Shown here in pieces: positions 16,798 to 25,386 of a stretch of DNA of 64,000 bases. The notes below the pieces were generated by a model. It was not told where the DNA came from and searched no databases. It worked only from the letters and a program-made list of their open reading frames with translations. Position 1 is the first letter of the stretch. Every line of letters starts with the position of its first letter. Source of the stretch: Flammeovirga aprica JL-4 (GTDB lineage Bacteria; Bacteroidota; Bacteroidia; Cytophagales; Flammeovirgaceae). Location: NCBI RefSeq assembly GCF_012844305.1, contig NZ_JABANE010000005.1, forward strand, positions 62,001 to 126,000, given 5' to 3'. Position numbers and translations under genes: made by a program.

Positions 16798-18433
16798 TTC
16801 TCTTACTTTGATTTTGAATCAAACGATAATGGTTTAACAAGTTTTCTTTTTGTTGTATTAGTTGTTCTTCACTGTAATTTAATTTCTCCTTCAAAATTAA
16901 ACTTACTTTTTGAATTAGCACATCTGAAGGCTGTCTTAATGTGCCCAAACCTGTTCTTCTTAGAAATAAATCTTCCAAAGTGAAGGCCATTTCATTCTTG
17001 ATTGCATAATGGATTTGTGCCGTTACTTCACCTTCTTCTGATAGGTTTTCTGAATTACTATTAAAATGAATATCTAGAATTTCTTTCGCTTCCTCTCCAT
17101 ACATATTCACTAAAGTGTCGATTTGAAGGTGAATAGCTTTTGGAAATTCATCCATCAAATATTTTTTATAGTTTTCAATATGTAAAATCCCACAACCAAA
17201 AAGTGGCTGTTTTGCAGTTTGTTCATGCTTTTTTTCTAAATCAACTACTGATGAAATCTTTTCTCCCAATAGCTCAGCCAAATGCCTTGAAGTAGTATAC
17301 TTTCCCCCCTCAACTGTCAATAAGTTTTTGAAACCCTCAGAAGCATGGTCTACAATTTCATGTTTGCGGGATTGATCATACGTATTTTCTGTATTTTGAT
17401 CCACCAAAGGCCTCAATCCTCCATAATAATAAGTGATATCTTCTTTTGTAAGGAGTGCATTTCCATAGCAAGCATTGACTTCTTCAATCAATTCATCAAT
17501 ACTTTCTTGCGTCACATCCCATTCATCCACTTCTCCCTTATAAGGTTTGTCTGTAGTGCCAATAATGGTATGTCCTCGCCAAGGCAGCAACATGATATGT
17601 CTGCCTTTTGGAGTAACCAATGCCACGGCATGTTTATTTCCCAATGAAGGAGTGACAATATGAATTCCTTCTGACCTGAGTGGTATATTTTTTCTTTGAG
17701 GTGAATGCTCAAGCTGTAAAACCGAGTTAGCCCAAGCGCCAGCACAATTAATGACTACTGTACCATTTAGTTTTACTTTCTGCTGATGAATAAGATCAAA
17801 AGCCTCTATGCCTTTCACGACGTTGTTGATCACTTTGAAATCCGTCACTTTACAGTAATTACTCACCTCGGCATCATGAAGCATAGCCGATTTGATAAAA
17901 TTTAAGGTCAGCCGCTCAGCATATGCATTCTGACAATCATAATAGATATAACTACCCATAAGTCCTTTTTCATGAATAGTTTTCTCTCTTATCATTGTTT
18001 TCCTTCTGCTTAATGTTTGATAGTTCGGAAGGGCATTTTCTTTCAGTTTTGTTTTCTGCTTGTCAAATGAGAGATAATCATAAGCTTCCATTCCAGCTTT
18101 TAGCATCAATTGCTCTTTCAGCGAATAATAAGGAAGCATAAATGGAATAGGGCGTACAAAATTAGGGGCAATGTCTGACAAATAACGCCTTTCTCTCAGC
18201 GATTCTCTGACAAGCCCAACTTCAAGGTTTTTAAGATAGCGTAAGCCCCCGTGAATTAATTTGGAGGTAGCGGCAGAAGTACCACTACCAAAATCACTTT
18301 TTTCCAACAAGGCCACAGAAGCTCCTTTCAAACTTAATTCATAAGCAATAGAAGCACCTGTAATGCCGCCTCCAATGATGATCGCATCATAATGAGGAGC
18401 AGAAAAGCCTCTATGAGACATAGGGTATTGCAT
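16781..18433 (-). CDS. glpD: FAD-dependent glycerol-3-phosphate dehydrogenase
   Basis: The 550-residue membrane-associated flavoenzyme oxidises sn-glycerol-3-phosphate to dihydroxyacetone phosphate and passes electrons to quinone. The N-terminus has the dinucleotide fold DAIIIGGGITGASIAYEL (about 17-34), followed by GTSAATSKLIHGGLRYL, a GlpD hallmark. IIGTTDKPYKG and VEGGKYTTSR lie in the FAD and substrate region, and the C-terminal domain is full length. No glycerol kinase or facilitator gene is nearby. Its 3' end overlaps the alkyl-DHAP-synthase-like gene, which could draw on its DHAP product. The SelW-like gene 70 bases upstream may be in the same transcript. Confidence 0.93.
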   Translation of the reverse strand: MQYPMSHRGFSAPHYDAIIIGGGITGASIAYELSLKGASVALLEKSDFGSGTSAATSKLIHGGLRYLKNLEVGLVRESLRERRYLSDIAPNFVRPIPFMLPYYSLKEQLMLKAGMEAYDYLSFDKQKTKLKENALPNYQTLSRRKTMIREKTIHEKGLMGSYIYYDCQNAYAERLTLNFIKSAMLHDAEVSNYCKVTDFKVINNVVKGIEAFDLIHQQKVKLNGTVVINCAGAWANSVLQLEHSPQRKNIPLRSEGIHIVTPSLGNKHAVALVTPKGRHIMLLPWRGHTIIGTTDKPYKGEVDEWDVTQESIDELIEEVNACYGNALLTKEDITYYYGGLRPLVDQNTENTYDQSRKHEIVDHASEGFKNLLTVEGGKYTTSRHLAELLGEKISSVVDLEKKHEQTAKQPLFGCGILHIENYKKYLMDEFPKAIHLQIDTLVNMYGEEAKEILDIHFNSNSENLSEEGEVTAQIHYAIKNEMAFTLEDLFLRRTGLGTLRQPSDVLIQKVSLILKEKLNYSEEQLIQQKENLLNHYRLIQNQSKRNENIA

Positions 18434-18503
18434 AGGTGTTTATTTATTGGTTGGTTCCCAAAAAATAAGGAATGCAATTCATATTTCAATAGAAATCATT
18501 CAT

Positions 18504-18776
18504 TTATTTGTCAGTGTGACCCAATGAACGCTCTGGATCAACCAAGTCTCTGATCGCTTGTTTTACTTTTTTGGGCTCAGGAAATCCCTGCTCTTTTCTG
18601 TCCCATACTAATTGCTCATTGACAGAAATTTTAAAAACACCGCCGTTTGTAGGTCTTAAACTGATCTCTTCAATTTCATTATTGAAAGTGTAGAGTAATT
18701 CCTGTTGCAACCACACCGCTCTTGGAGTCCATTGGCATAGTGTGCAATATTCTATTGTGATTTTAATTTTTTCCAT
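18504..18776 (-). CDS. SelT/SelW/SelH-type Rdx family protein
   Basis: The 90-residue thioredoxin-like protein has the redox motif CTLC (Cys11, Cys14) at the end of the first strand. Selenoprotein versions carry CxxU at this place; here both positions are cysteine. The later GGVFKISVNEQLVWDRKEQGFPE matches the family's conserved strand and phenylalanine-proline turn. Bacterial Rdx proteins are presumed cytoplasmic thiol oxidoreductases with unknown partners. It precedes glpD by 70 bases on the same strand. Confidence 0.88.
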   Translation of the reverse strand: MEKIKITIEYCTLCQWTPRAVWLQQELLYTFNNEIEEISLRPTNGGVFKISVNEQLVWDRKEQGFPEPKKVKQAIRDLVDPERSLGHTDK

Positions 18777-18880
18777 TGCTTTCGTTTCTTTTGTCGTAAT
18801 GTTACGGTTGTATACAGAAATAAATGTAAATAATTTATGTATTTTTTGTACTTTGAAGATCTAAATAAATTAAATAAACG

Positions 18881-19984
18881 ATGAAAAAAATTCTGATAGC
18901 TTCTTTAGTGTATTTACTTTTTAACCCCGTTTTTGCACAGCAAAATTTTTATGTAGGAACGTATACTAGCACCACTTCAGAAGGAATTTACAAAATGCAT
19001 ATTGATGCAAAGAATGAAAAGTTGGTTCTCGATGGAGTAGCCGCTAAATCGGATCAGCCTTCTTACCTTGCCTTTTCAAAAGACCATCAGTTTGTGGTGG
19101 CAGTAAATGAAAACTCAGACAATAAACTTCCAGGCAAAGACGGTCAGGTAAGTTTATTCAAAGTAGACAAAGCAACAGGAGATCTTACATTTGTCAATCA
19201 GGTCAATAGTGGGGGAGCTCACCCTTGTCATGTTTCCCTTGATGATCAGAATAATGTTTTTGTAGCGAACTATTCGGGAGGAAATGTTGGTGTTTTTAAA
19301 ATCAAAGATGGTCTTCTTGAAAAAAAATCTGACTTGATTCAGTATGAAGGCAAAGGGCCTCAAACCAACAGACAAGAAGCGGCTCATGCTCATTTCTCTA
19401 ATTATATCGCCGCTAAAGAAAGAGTTTATACCGTTGATTTAGGGAGTGATAAAGTACATGAGTACAAGGTGGTAGATGGTAAACTGGAAGAGACAAACAC
19501 TATAGCAATTACAGCAGGCGGAGGTCCTCGTCATTTAATATGGTCAAAAGGAGGAAAGTTTCTTTATGTATTGAATGAGTTATCTTGTACAGTTGCTTCA
19601 TATACCATGTCAGAAAGCGGTTTTGTGCTTAAGGAGGAACTATCTACTCTTCCTGCAGATTTTGATAAAAGTAAATTGAATACTTGTGCAGCTATTAAAG
19701 TATCGAAAGATGGAAAATACTTATATGCTTCTAACAGAGGACATAACAGTATTGTCACTTATAAAATTGATCAGAAAACAGGTAAACTAACGAATTTGGG
19801 CTACACGAAAATTCATGGTGATTCTCCAAGAGATTTCAGTATCAGCCCTAAACAAGATTTTGTAGTTGTTTCAAATCAACAGTCCAATAATGTTGTTTTA
19901 TTTAAGAGAAATAAGAAAACAGGAGCATTGGAATACAAAAATGAAGTGAAAGTACCACTGCCGGTAAATGTAGTTTTCTGGTAA
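18881..19984 (+). CDS. Secreted lactonase family beta-propeller protein
   Basis: The 367-residue protein has a signal peptide (about residues 1-19, cleaved after PVFA) and a seven-bladed propeller of the 6-phosphogluconolactonase (Pgl/YbhE) family. Blade motifs are VGTYT at the start, YLAFSKD, HPCHVSLDD, AHAHF, GPRHLIWS, YLYASNRGHNSIV and SPRDFSISP near the end. The conserved His and Arg residues of the family are present. Because it is exported, the cytosolic pentose-phosphate substrate is unlikely; an extracytoplasmic sugar lactone or another lactone is more plausible. It is monocistronic with a strong terminator. Confidence 0.88.
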   Translation: MKKILIASLVYLLFNPVFAQQNFYVGTYTSTTSEGIYKMHIDAKNEKLVLDGVAAKSDQPSYLAFSKDHQFVVAVNENSDNKLPGKDGQVSLFKVDKATGDLTFVNQVNSGGAHPCHVSLDDQNNVFVANYSGGNVGVFKIKDGLLEKKSDLIQYEGKGPQTNRQEAAHAHFSNYIAAKERVYTVDLGSDKVHEYKVVDGKLEETNTIAITAGGGPRHLIWSKGGKFLYVLNELSCTVASYTMSESGFVLKEELSTLPADFDKSKLNTCAAIKVSKDGKYLYASNRGHNSIVTYKIDQKTGKLTNLGYTKIHGDSPRDFSISPKQDFVVVSNQQSNNVVLFKRNKKTGALEYKNEVKVPLPVNVVFW

Positions 19985-19990
19985 AAAAAT

Positions 19991-20020
19991 AAACCCTGAT
20001 GCAAAACATCAGGGTTTTTT
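19991..20020 (+). terminator. Terminator after the lactonase gene
   Basis: AAACCCTGATG and CATCAGGGTTT form a perfect 11-base stem over a four-base loop with a T-run. Confidence 0.92.
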
Positions 20021-20060
20021 AGCTTAATGATAAAATAGTTTCGTTTGAATTGTAAGTCCG

Positions 20061-20087
20061 GGTACTTGTCTTAAAAGATCAAGTACC
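20061..20087. terminator. Hairpin after the META lipoprotein gene
   Basis: GGTACTTG and CAAGTACC flank 11 bases just beyond the stop of the minus-strand lipoprotein. There is no good T-run on the minus strand, so it may be only a 3' end stabiliser. Confidence 0.4.
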
Positions 20088-20098
20088 TTTCTATTGCA

Positions 20099-21100
20099 TT
20101 ATTTTCGCTTAGCTTTGATCAGCAATTGATCATCTTGGTATAAGTAAAGTTCCTTGTCCTTTACTTCATAACGGTTGACTTTATCAATTTGCATGAAGAA
20201 TGCACCTTCCACATTGTTTTCAGCGCACATCATTCTTGTAGCAGCCAATGGACCTATTTTGATCGCAGATGAGTAAGCATCTAATTCAAATTTACCTTTG
20301 AAATTATTACAGCTTCCAGTACCATTTGCTTCAAGGTCTTTTGACAAGAAGAAGTTAGGAATATTGCCACCCAAGTCAGCAACACCTTCAATTTGCGTTA
20401 CTTCCCAGTTTCTGAATAAATCTCTGTGATTCATACCTTTTTTGGCAGTAACCAGCACTTCATCCCCTTTGTATAAAGTAAGTACATCACCTTCCACTTT
20501 AAACTTATTGAACTGCTCAAGCACTTTTCCCAAAGCACGCTCATGCTCTGCTACTTCTTGGCAGAACATCATTGTTGACATAAAAGGTCCAGCACTTAAA
20601 GTATCCGCCTCAGCATCATATTTCATCGATCCGCCTAACCCGTTACAGCCAGCGTAACCTGAAATTCTATCAGTGGCAGGATCAAAAGCGATATATGTTT
20701 TCAAAGGATCAGTAGTCTTACCGTCCAAGCTTTCGATTACCCATGTACCCGAAAGTGTCATATATGGATCCTGTGTTTCTTTCAAAATCTTTACAAGTTT
20801 ATAATTTAATGAAGAAGCATCTGCCGGAGGGTTTTCCACCTCAGTAATAGCTACTTCAATTTGGTATTCATACCCTTCTTTGTATTCAAATCCTTCAATG
20901 TTGCCGTAGAAATTACTCCACTCTTGAGCTCCATCTTCTTTTACTTGATAGCATTTTTGAGGACCTACACCTGTGCAGTCCACTTTTTTACTGCCAATGA
21001 TTAATGTTTTTGTTGATAAATTAGGCTGTTTTGTTGTAGCACAACTTAATAATGAACCAATGCTTATTATAAATAAAGCGAATTTTAGTATTTTTGCCAT
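20099..21100 (-). CDS. Lipoprotein with a DUF4377 domain and two META (HslJ-like) domains
   Basis: The 333-residue protein is lipidated at Cys20 (SIGSLLSC). Residues about 30-105 match DUF4377, with CTGVGPQKCYQVKE and a closing YKLVKILKET. Two META domains follow. The first (about 112-225) has GTWVIESLDG, YAGCNGLGGSM and MSTMMFC. The second (about 228-330) has WEVTQIEG, GTGSCNNFKGKF and ATRMMC. Cysteine pairs in each domain suggest disulfides in the periplasm. META proteins such as HslJ are linked to heat or envelope stress, but their biochemical role is unclear. The gene is monocistronic. Confidence 0.85.
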   Translation of the reverse strand: MAKILKFALFIISIGSLLSCATTKQPNLSTKTLIIGSKKVDCTGVGPQKCYQVKEDGAQEWSNFYGNIEGFEYKEGYEYQIEVAITEVENPPADASSLNYKLVKILKETQDPYMTLSGTWVIESLDGKTTDPLKTYIAFDPATDRISGYAGCNGLGGSMKYDAEADTLSAGPFMSTMMFCQEVAEHERALGKVLEQFNKFKVEGDVLTLYKGDEVLVTAKKGMNHRDLFRNWEVTQIEGVADLGGNIPNFFLSKDLEANGTGSCNNFKGKFELDAYSSAIKIGPLAATRMMCAENNVEGAFFMQIDKVNRYEVKDKELYLYQDDQLLIKAKRK

Positions 21101-21334
21101 GTTATTTAATGTAGTTATGTTGAGTAAAACTTAACGGTTCAATGACATTTAAGTTTTTATTCAAGTGATATATTGATAAATTACTTTTTAAATAAACTGT
21201 AAACCAGTTACTTATTCAGTATTAAAAATAGTTAAAAGAAATAACGATCAACCAATATTTTTAAAATATTTGGGCATACTATATTGTTCATACTATTTTT
21301 TTAATTGTCGTTATAGCAGATGAATTAAAGTATT

Positions 21335-21703
21335 ATGACAAGATATATTATCAGTTTACTAACATGTTTGTGTGTTTGCTTTGGCGTGGTCTCCTGTGGT
21401 CAAGAAGAAGCTTCTTCGGTGACGGCCTGCGATAATGCAAGTATTGCGAATATGGTGAAACAATACAATGACATCATTGAGGAGGCGGTCAATAGATCAG
21501 ATTGTAGCACATTGCTTACGGTCAGTCCCGATGTAATCAGTTTTATAGACAACAATTATAATTGCCTTATTATTTATTTTGTGCTCACTGACGACGATAT
21601 AACGACGGATAGAGAGGCAGAAGAATATATCAATGATATCAGGGAATTTATGTTAGACCTCACTTATGCGTGTGAGTTGGAGAATACTCCGGTTTTGAAT
21701 TAA
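21335..21703 (+). CDS. Small lipoprotein, unknown function
   Basis: A 122-residue exported protein with a hydrophobic N-terminus and a lipobox ending at Cys21 (GVVSC). The mature part is acidic and helical, with cysteines at ACDN, RSDCS, NCLI and YACELE that could form two disulfides. I do not recognise the family. No same-strand neighbour is close enough to suggest an operon. Confidence 0.7.
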   Translation: MTRYIISLLTCLCVCFGVVSCGQEEASSVTACDNASIANMVKQYNDIIEEAVNRSDCSTLLTVSPDVISFIDNNYNCLIIYFVLTDDDITTDREAEEYINDIREFMLDLTYACELENTPVLN

Positions 21704-21771
21704 ATGAAGTTTTAGGCTTAGCGGACTACTTTTAATTATAATAACAACCTAATACCCACCTTTTATTTTGT

Positions 21772-21790
21772 AATTATCTTAATGATAATT
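21772..21790 (+). promoter_or_regulatory. Inverted repeat upstream of the PfkB promoter
   Basis: AATTATC and GATAATT are separated by five bases, about 33 bases before the -7 element. The position would suit an operator, though AT-rich palindromes arise easily by chance here. Confidence 0.3.
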
Positions 21791-21822
21791 TATAGAATGA
21801 GGTTTTTCCATTCATATTTTTT

Positions 21823-21830
21823 TACTTTTG
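21823..21830 (+). promoter_or_regulatory. -7 element of the PfkB kinase gene
   Basis: TACTTTTG matches TAnnTTTG. The start site would lie about 70 bases before the ATG. The -33 box is weak. Confidence 0.5.
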
Positions 21831-21906
21831 TGCTCCAAATAAGTACTAATCAGAATTGAGATAGTACTTTCTTATCTAGAAATTACAAAGTAATAATATA
21901 AAACTT

Positions 21907-22827
21907 ATGAGTTTATTAACTGTAGGTTCAGTTGCTTTTGATGCAATTGAAACACCTTTTGGCAAGACTGATAAAATCATCGGCGGTGCTGGAACATACA
22001 TCTCTATTTCTTCTTCATTCTTCGTAAAACCTGTTAGAGTAGTAGCTGTAGTAGGTGATGACTTTCCTCAGGAATACATCAAAACACTTCAAGATCAAGG
22101 TGTTGATACAGAAGGTCTTCAAATCAAAGAAGGTGAGAAAACTTTCTTCTGGGCTGGTAAGTATCATAATGATATGAACTCAAGAGACACTTTGGTGACA
22201 GAATTGAACGTTTTAGAGCACTTCGATCCAATCGTACCGGAAAGCTACCAAGGGACTGAATATGTGATGTTGGGTAACCTTTCACCACAAGTTCAAAGTA
22301 CAGTTATTGAGCGTTTGAAAGATCGTCCAAAGTTAGTAGTAATGGATACTATGAACTTCTGGATGGACATTGCAATGGAAGATCTTAAAAAAACGATCTC
22401 TATGGTAGATGTACTTTCTGTAAATGATGAGGAAGCACGCCAATTATCAGGTGAGTATTCTTTAAAGAAAGCGGCGAAGAAAATCATGGCAATGGGACCT
22501 AAGTACTTAATCATCAAAAAAGGTGAGCACGGTGCTTTATTATTCCATGAAGACCAAATCTTCTCAGCGCCAGCTTTACCATTAGAGGAAGTGTTTGACC
22601 CGACAGGAGCAGGTGATACTTTCGCGGGTGGTTTCATTGGCTATTTAGCGAAAACAGATGATATTTCATTTGAAAACATGAAAAAAGCAGTGATCTACGG
22701 TTCAGCAATGGCTTCTTTCTGTGTTGAGAAATTCGGTACTGAGCGTTTGTTGGAAATCACTGAAAAGGATTTAGAAGCACGTGTTCAAGAATTCCATAAA
22801 TTGACATCATTTGATATGACTTTCTAA
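21907..22827 (+). CDS. PfkB family carbohydrate/nucleoside kinase
   Basis: The 306-residue cytoplasmic kinase of the ribokinase family has the N-terminal GSVAFDAIETPFG, the glycine-rich KIIGGAGTYIS substrate loop and VGDDFPQEY. DPTGAGDTFAGGFIGYLA near residue 236 is the catalytic Asp and anion-hole motif. The family phosphorylates sugars or nucleosides at a CH2OH group; this sequence does not show which. Its 3' end is followed by a long hairpin that ends at the next start codon. Codon use suggests strong expression. Confidence 0.9.
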   Translation: MSLLTVGSVAFDAIETPFGKTDKIIGGAGTYISISSSFFVKPVRVVAVVGDDFPQEYIKTLQDQGVDTEGLQIKEGEKTFFWAGKYHNDMNSRDTLVTELNVLEHFDPIVPESYQGTEYVMLGNLSPQVQSTVIERLKDRPKLVVMDTMNFWMDIAMEDLKKTISMVDVLSVNDEEARQLSGEYSLKKAAKKIMAMGPKYLIIKKGEHGALLFHEDQIFSAPALPLEEVFDPTGAGDTFAGGFIGYLAKTDDISFENMKKAVIYGSAMASFCVEKFGTERLLEITEKDLEARVQEFHKLTSFDMTF

Positions 22828-22853
22828 TTTGAAAGCATTCAATTGTTGAAACT

Positions 22854-22944
22854 AAACTTCTCTGCTTATTTTTGAATAAGTTATTGAGCATTTAAAATTT
22901 CAATTTTAATTGTACAATAGCTTAAAAAGTAGAGAAGTTTTTTT
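22854..22944 (+). promoter_or_regulatory. Long-loop hairpin with U-tract ending exactly at the tatD start codon
   Basis: AAACTTCTCT (22854-22863) pairs perfectly with AGAGAAGTTT (22931-22940) around 67 bases. Seven T residues (22938-22944) then abut the ATG at 22945. It resembles a terminator for the kinase gene but leaves no room for a ribosome site, so it may switch tatD expression. Confidence 0.5.
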
Positions 22945-23610
22945 ATGCACAAATATTTCAATTCACATACACATTATGCCACTGAGCATTCATTGGAATT
23001 AATCAACAGGTTTATTCAGGATGACTTTAAATTATCTGATGAAAAAATAATCAGTGCTGGTCTTCATCCTTGGCATTTAGAAGATGTGGATGTGGAGAAG
23101 TGTTTGACAAAGCTTGAAAATGAAGCGATACATTTAGATGCGGTAGGGGAAACAGGTTTGGATAGAGTGATTTCATTTCCCTTGGAGGAGCAGAAGCGTA
23201 TTTTTAAACGACATATTGAAATAGCGGAGAAATATCATAAACCCGTCATCATACATTGTGTACGCGCTTATTCCGATGTACTTCAGATCAGAAAAGAAAT
23301 GAAGTGCAAAATGCCTTGGGTTTTTCATGGGTTTATGGGAAATGTACAGATAGCACGTCAGTTGATTGATAAAGGCTGTTTTTTATCCTTCGGAAAAGGA
23401 ATTTTACAACAAAGACCCAAGCTGCATAAGGTCCTTCAGGAAACTTCTACTGCATTTCATTTATTTGAAACAGATGATGATCCTGATCTCAAAATAGAGG
23501 AGGTATATCAAAAAGGTACAGCTCTTTATGATAGTACGCTAGAGGATGTGGTAGAAGAAAAATTAGAAATAGCTAAAAAGTTATTTCCCAAAATTGATGA
23601 ACTTCTTTAG
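22945..23610 (+). CDS. TatD family metal-dependent hydrolase
   Basis: The 221-residue TIM-barrel protein has all expected metal ligands: HTH (His8, His10), GETGLDR (Glu), IHCVRAY (His), FHGFMGN (His) and ETDDDP (Asp). TatD enzymes act as 3'-5' DNA/RNA exonucleases in repair or as D-aminoacyl hydrolases. The protein is about 40 residues shorter than E. coli TatD, as is usual in Bacteroidota. The ATG immediately follows a T-run and has no ribosome-binding sequence. The first metal motif only eight residues in shows that the start cannot be later. TcdA follows after 37 bases on the same strand, probably co-transcribed. Confidence 0.9.
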   Translation: MHKYFNSHTHYATEHSLELINRFIQDDFKLSDEKIISAGLHPWHLEDVDVEKCLTKLENEAIHLDAVGETGLDRVISFPLEEQKRIFKRHIEIAEKYHKPVIIHCVRAYSDVLQIRKEMKCKMPWVFHGFMGNVQIARQLIDKGCFLSFGKGILQQRPKLHKVLQETSTAFHLFETDDDPDLKIEEVYQKGTALYDSTLEDVVEEKLEIAKKLFPKIDELL

Positions 23611-23647
23611 ATTTGCAGTCGATTTTTAAAATATACATTCAAACAAG

Positions 23648-24367
23648 ATGGGACACTGGCAAGAAAGAACGGAGTTATTGATAGGTCAAGATGGCATTCA
23701 GACATTAGGAAGTAAGCATGTGCTGATAGTTGGAGTTGGTGGAGTTGGTGGTTTTGCAGCAGAAGCAATTGCGAGAGCAGGAGTAGGTAAAATTACTATC
23801 GTGGATGGAGATGTTGTTGATGAGAGTAATAGAAACCGTCAGATTGCAGCATTGGTAAGTACAACAGCTAAACCTAAGGCATCAGTAATTGGTGACAGAA
23901 TCAAAGATATTAATCCTGATGTAGTATTGGATATCAAGGAAACGTACCTTGAAGATGAAACGGCAATTCATCAATTGCTGGAAGAGTATGACTACGATTA
24001 TGTGGTGGAATGTATCGATACTCTTACTCCTAAAGTAGCTTTATTGTCAGCTTGTATGGAGAAAAAAATCAAAGTGATCAGCTCTATGGGTGCCGGTGGA
24101 AGAATGGACCCTTCGCAAACAAAAGTAGGTAGATTGAGAGATACTTATAACTGTCTTTTGGCAAAACAAGTGAGAAAACGTATACCTCAGAAATCATTTA
24201 GAAGAAAAATTAAATGTGTTTTCTCTCCAGAATTAGTGGATAAAAATAAAGTGGTGACCGTAGAGGATGTGAAACATAAAGCTTCTACAATTGGCACTAT
24301 TTCTTATATGCCTGCAGTGTTTGGTTTAACAGTTGCGTCAGTGGCAATCAGAGACTTACTAAAGTAA
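23648..24367 (+). CDS. tcdA: tRNA threonylcarbamoyladenosine dehydratase TcdA
   Basis: The 239-residue E1-like enzyme uses ATP to cyclise t6A37 in tRNA to ct6A. It shows the opening RTELLIGQDGI, the nucleotide-binding VGVGGVGGFAAEAIARAG (about 28-46), DGDVVDESNRNRQ with the Asp and Arg residues of the ThiF/E1 family, and a later CIDTLTPK. The KCVFSPE segment is typical of TcdA. It probably shares a transcript with tatD. A terminator follows 70 bases downstream. Confidence 0.93.
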   Translation: MGHWQERTELLIGQDGIQTLGSKHVLIVGVGGVGGFAAEAIARAGVGKITIVDGDVVDESNRNRQIAALVSTTAKPKASVIGDRIKDINPDVVLDIKETYLEDETAIHQLLEEYDYDYVVECIDTLTPKVALLSACMEKKIKVISSMGAGGRMDPSQTKVGRLRDTYNCLLAKQVRKRIPQKSFRRKIKCVFSPELVDKNKVVTVEDVKHKASTIGTISYMPAVFGLTVASVAIRDLLK

Positions 24368-24436
24368 AAACAGTGAGGTGAGAGAGTGGAATTCCATTGA
24401 AATAATCACTTTCTGTATACACTTAGTTGTTGTTTG

Positions 24437-24487
24437 ATGCTCAGTTTTTAAGTACTTGAAAGTAATTTAAAGACTGAGCATTTTTTT
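24437..24487 (+). terminator. Terminator after tcdA
   Basis: ATGCTCAGT pairs with ACTGAGCAT around an AT-rich loop and runs into seven T residues. Confidence 0.8.
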
Positions 24488-24496
24488 GTATTAACA

Positions 24497-24540
24497 TAGG
24501 TTTGGTAAAAAAGATGGGGCTTTTTGTCACAAACAGCCCC
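24497..24540 (+). promoter_or_regulatory. Possible promoter plus 5' hairpin of the acyltransferase gene
   Basis: TAGGTTTG at 24497-24504 fits the -7 consensus, although no -33 box is spaced correctly. The putative transcript would begin close to a strong hairpin, GGGGCT...AGCCCC at 24516-24540, that has no T-run after it. A 5'-end stem-loop that protects the mRNA is one reading. Confidence 0.35.
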
Positions 24541-24625
24541 GTGAGCTGGTCCTATCTATTACATGAATTTTTAATGTCTTTCATTTAAGATAAACCTATA
24601 GAACCTTCATAGAAAGGAACAAAGC

Positions 24626-25216
24626 ATGATACGATTAATCTTCCGTTTATTATTCAATTTGAATGGTTGGTCATTAAGTATTGATCATATTGATCAAAAT
24701 GATTTAAAAAAGAGTGTTTTTTTAGCTACTCCGCATACTTCTAATTGGGATGCTGTATATATGGTAGCGGCCATGTTGAAGATAGGAGTTAAACTACGAT
24801 TTGCTATCAAAAGAGAATGGATTAGATTTCCACTCAGTATTGCGCTCAAACCTATGGGGGCGATTGGTATTGACAGAAGACCTCAAGGAGAAAGAAAAAC
24901 AAAGTTGAGTATGGTGGAAGCCATGGCTAATCTTTTTGAAGTCAAAGAAGAACTTTCATTGGTTATCCCACCAGAAGGATCAAGATCCTTGAGAGAAGAA
25001 TGGAAATCAGGCTTCTATTATGTAGCCACTACTGCCAAGGTGCCTATTGTGTTAGCTTATTTAGATTATGACACTAAAACTGCAGGAGTATACGAGGCTT
25101 TCCATCCCACAGGAAACTTCGAAGAGGATATGAAATACATCATTTCTGTCTATAAGAAACACAATCCGGGACCAAAATTCCCAGAAATGTTTATGTATGA
25201 TAAAAGGTTTGCCTAG
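24626..25216 (+). CDS. PlsC-like 1-acyl-glycerol-3-phosphate acyltransferase family protein
   Basis: The 196-residue protein has the acyltransferase catalytic motif HTSNWD (HX4D) near residue 37 and the acceptor-binding PPEGSRS near 122, with GIDRR between them. It has a short hydrophobic N-terminus but no long membrane segment. It belongs to the compact branch of the family often found in Bacteroidota, which may acylate lysophospholipids or other polar lipids rather than perform the main PlsC step. It is monocistronic, followed by a terminator. Confidence 0.85.
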   Translation: MIRLIFRLLFNLNGWSLSIDHIDQNDLKKSVFLATPHTSNWDAVYMVAAMLKIGVKLRFAIKREWIRFPLSIALKPMGAIGIDRRPQGERKTKLSMVEAMANLFEVKEELSLVIPPEGSRSLREEWKSGFYYVATTAKVPIVLAYLDYDTKTAGVYEAFHPTGNFEEDMKYIISVYKKHNPGPKFPEMFMYDKRFA

Positions 25217-25237
25217 CAAAAGGCGAAATAATATTTT

Positions 25238-25268
25238 AAAGTAGAAATGAAAGTTTCTACTTTTTTTT
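25238..25268 (+). terminator. Terminator after the acyltransferase gene
   Basis: AAAGTAGAAA and TTTCTACTTT form a 10-base perfect stem over six bases with a T-run. Confidence 0.85.
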
Positions 25269-25283
25269 GTCTAAAAACCCGTT

Positions 25284-25291
25284 TACATTTG
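25284..25291 (+). promoter_or_regulatory. -7 element of cysE
   Basis: TACATTTG matches TAnnTTTG exactly, placing the start site about 90 bases before the ATG. The expected TTTG at -33 is replaced by part of the preceding T-run. Confidence 0.45.
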
Positions 25292-25386
25292 AATAACAAC
25301 CCGAAATGAATAATTTTCGTTCTTAAATTATTAATCCGGAAATGCGGTAACTACCTTTATCAAGGAATTATCACCAATAATTGGTT

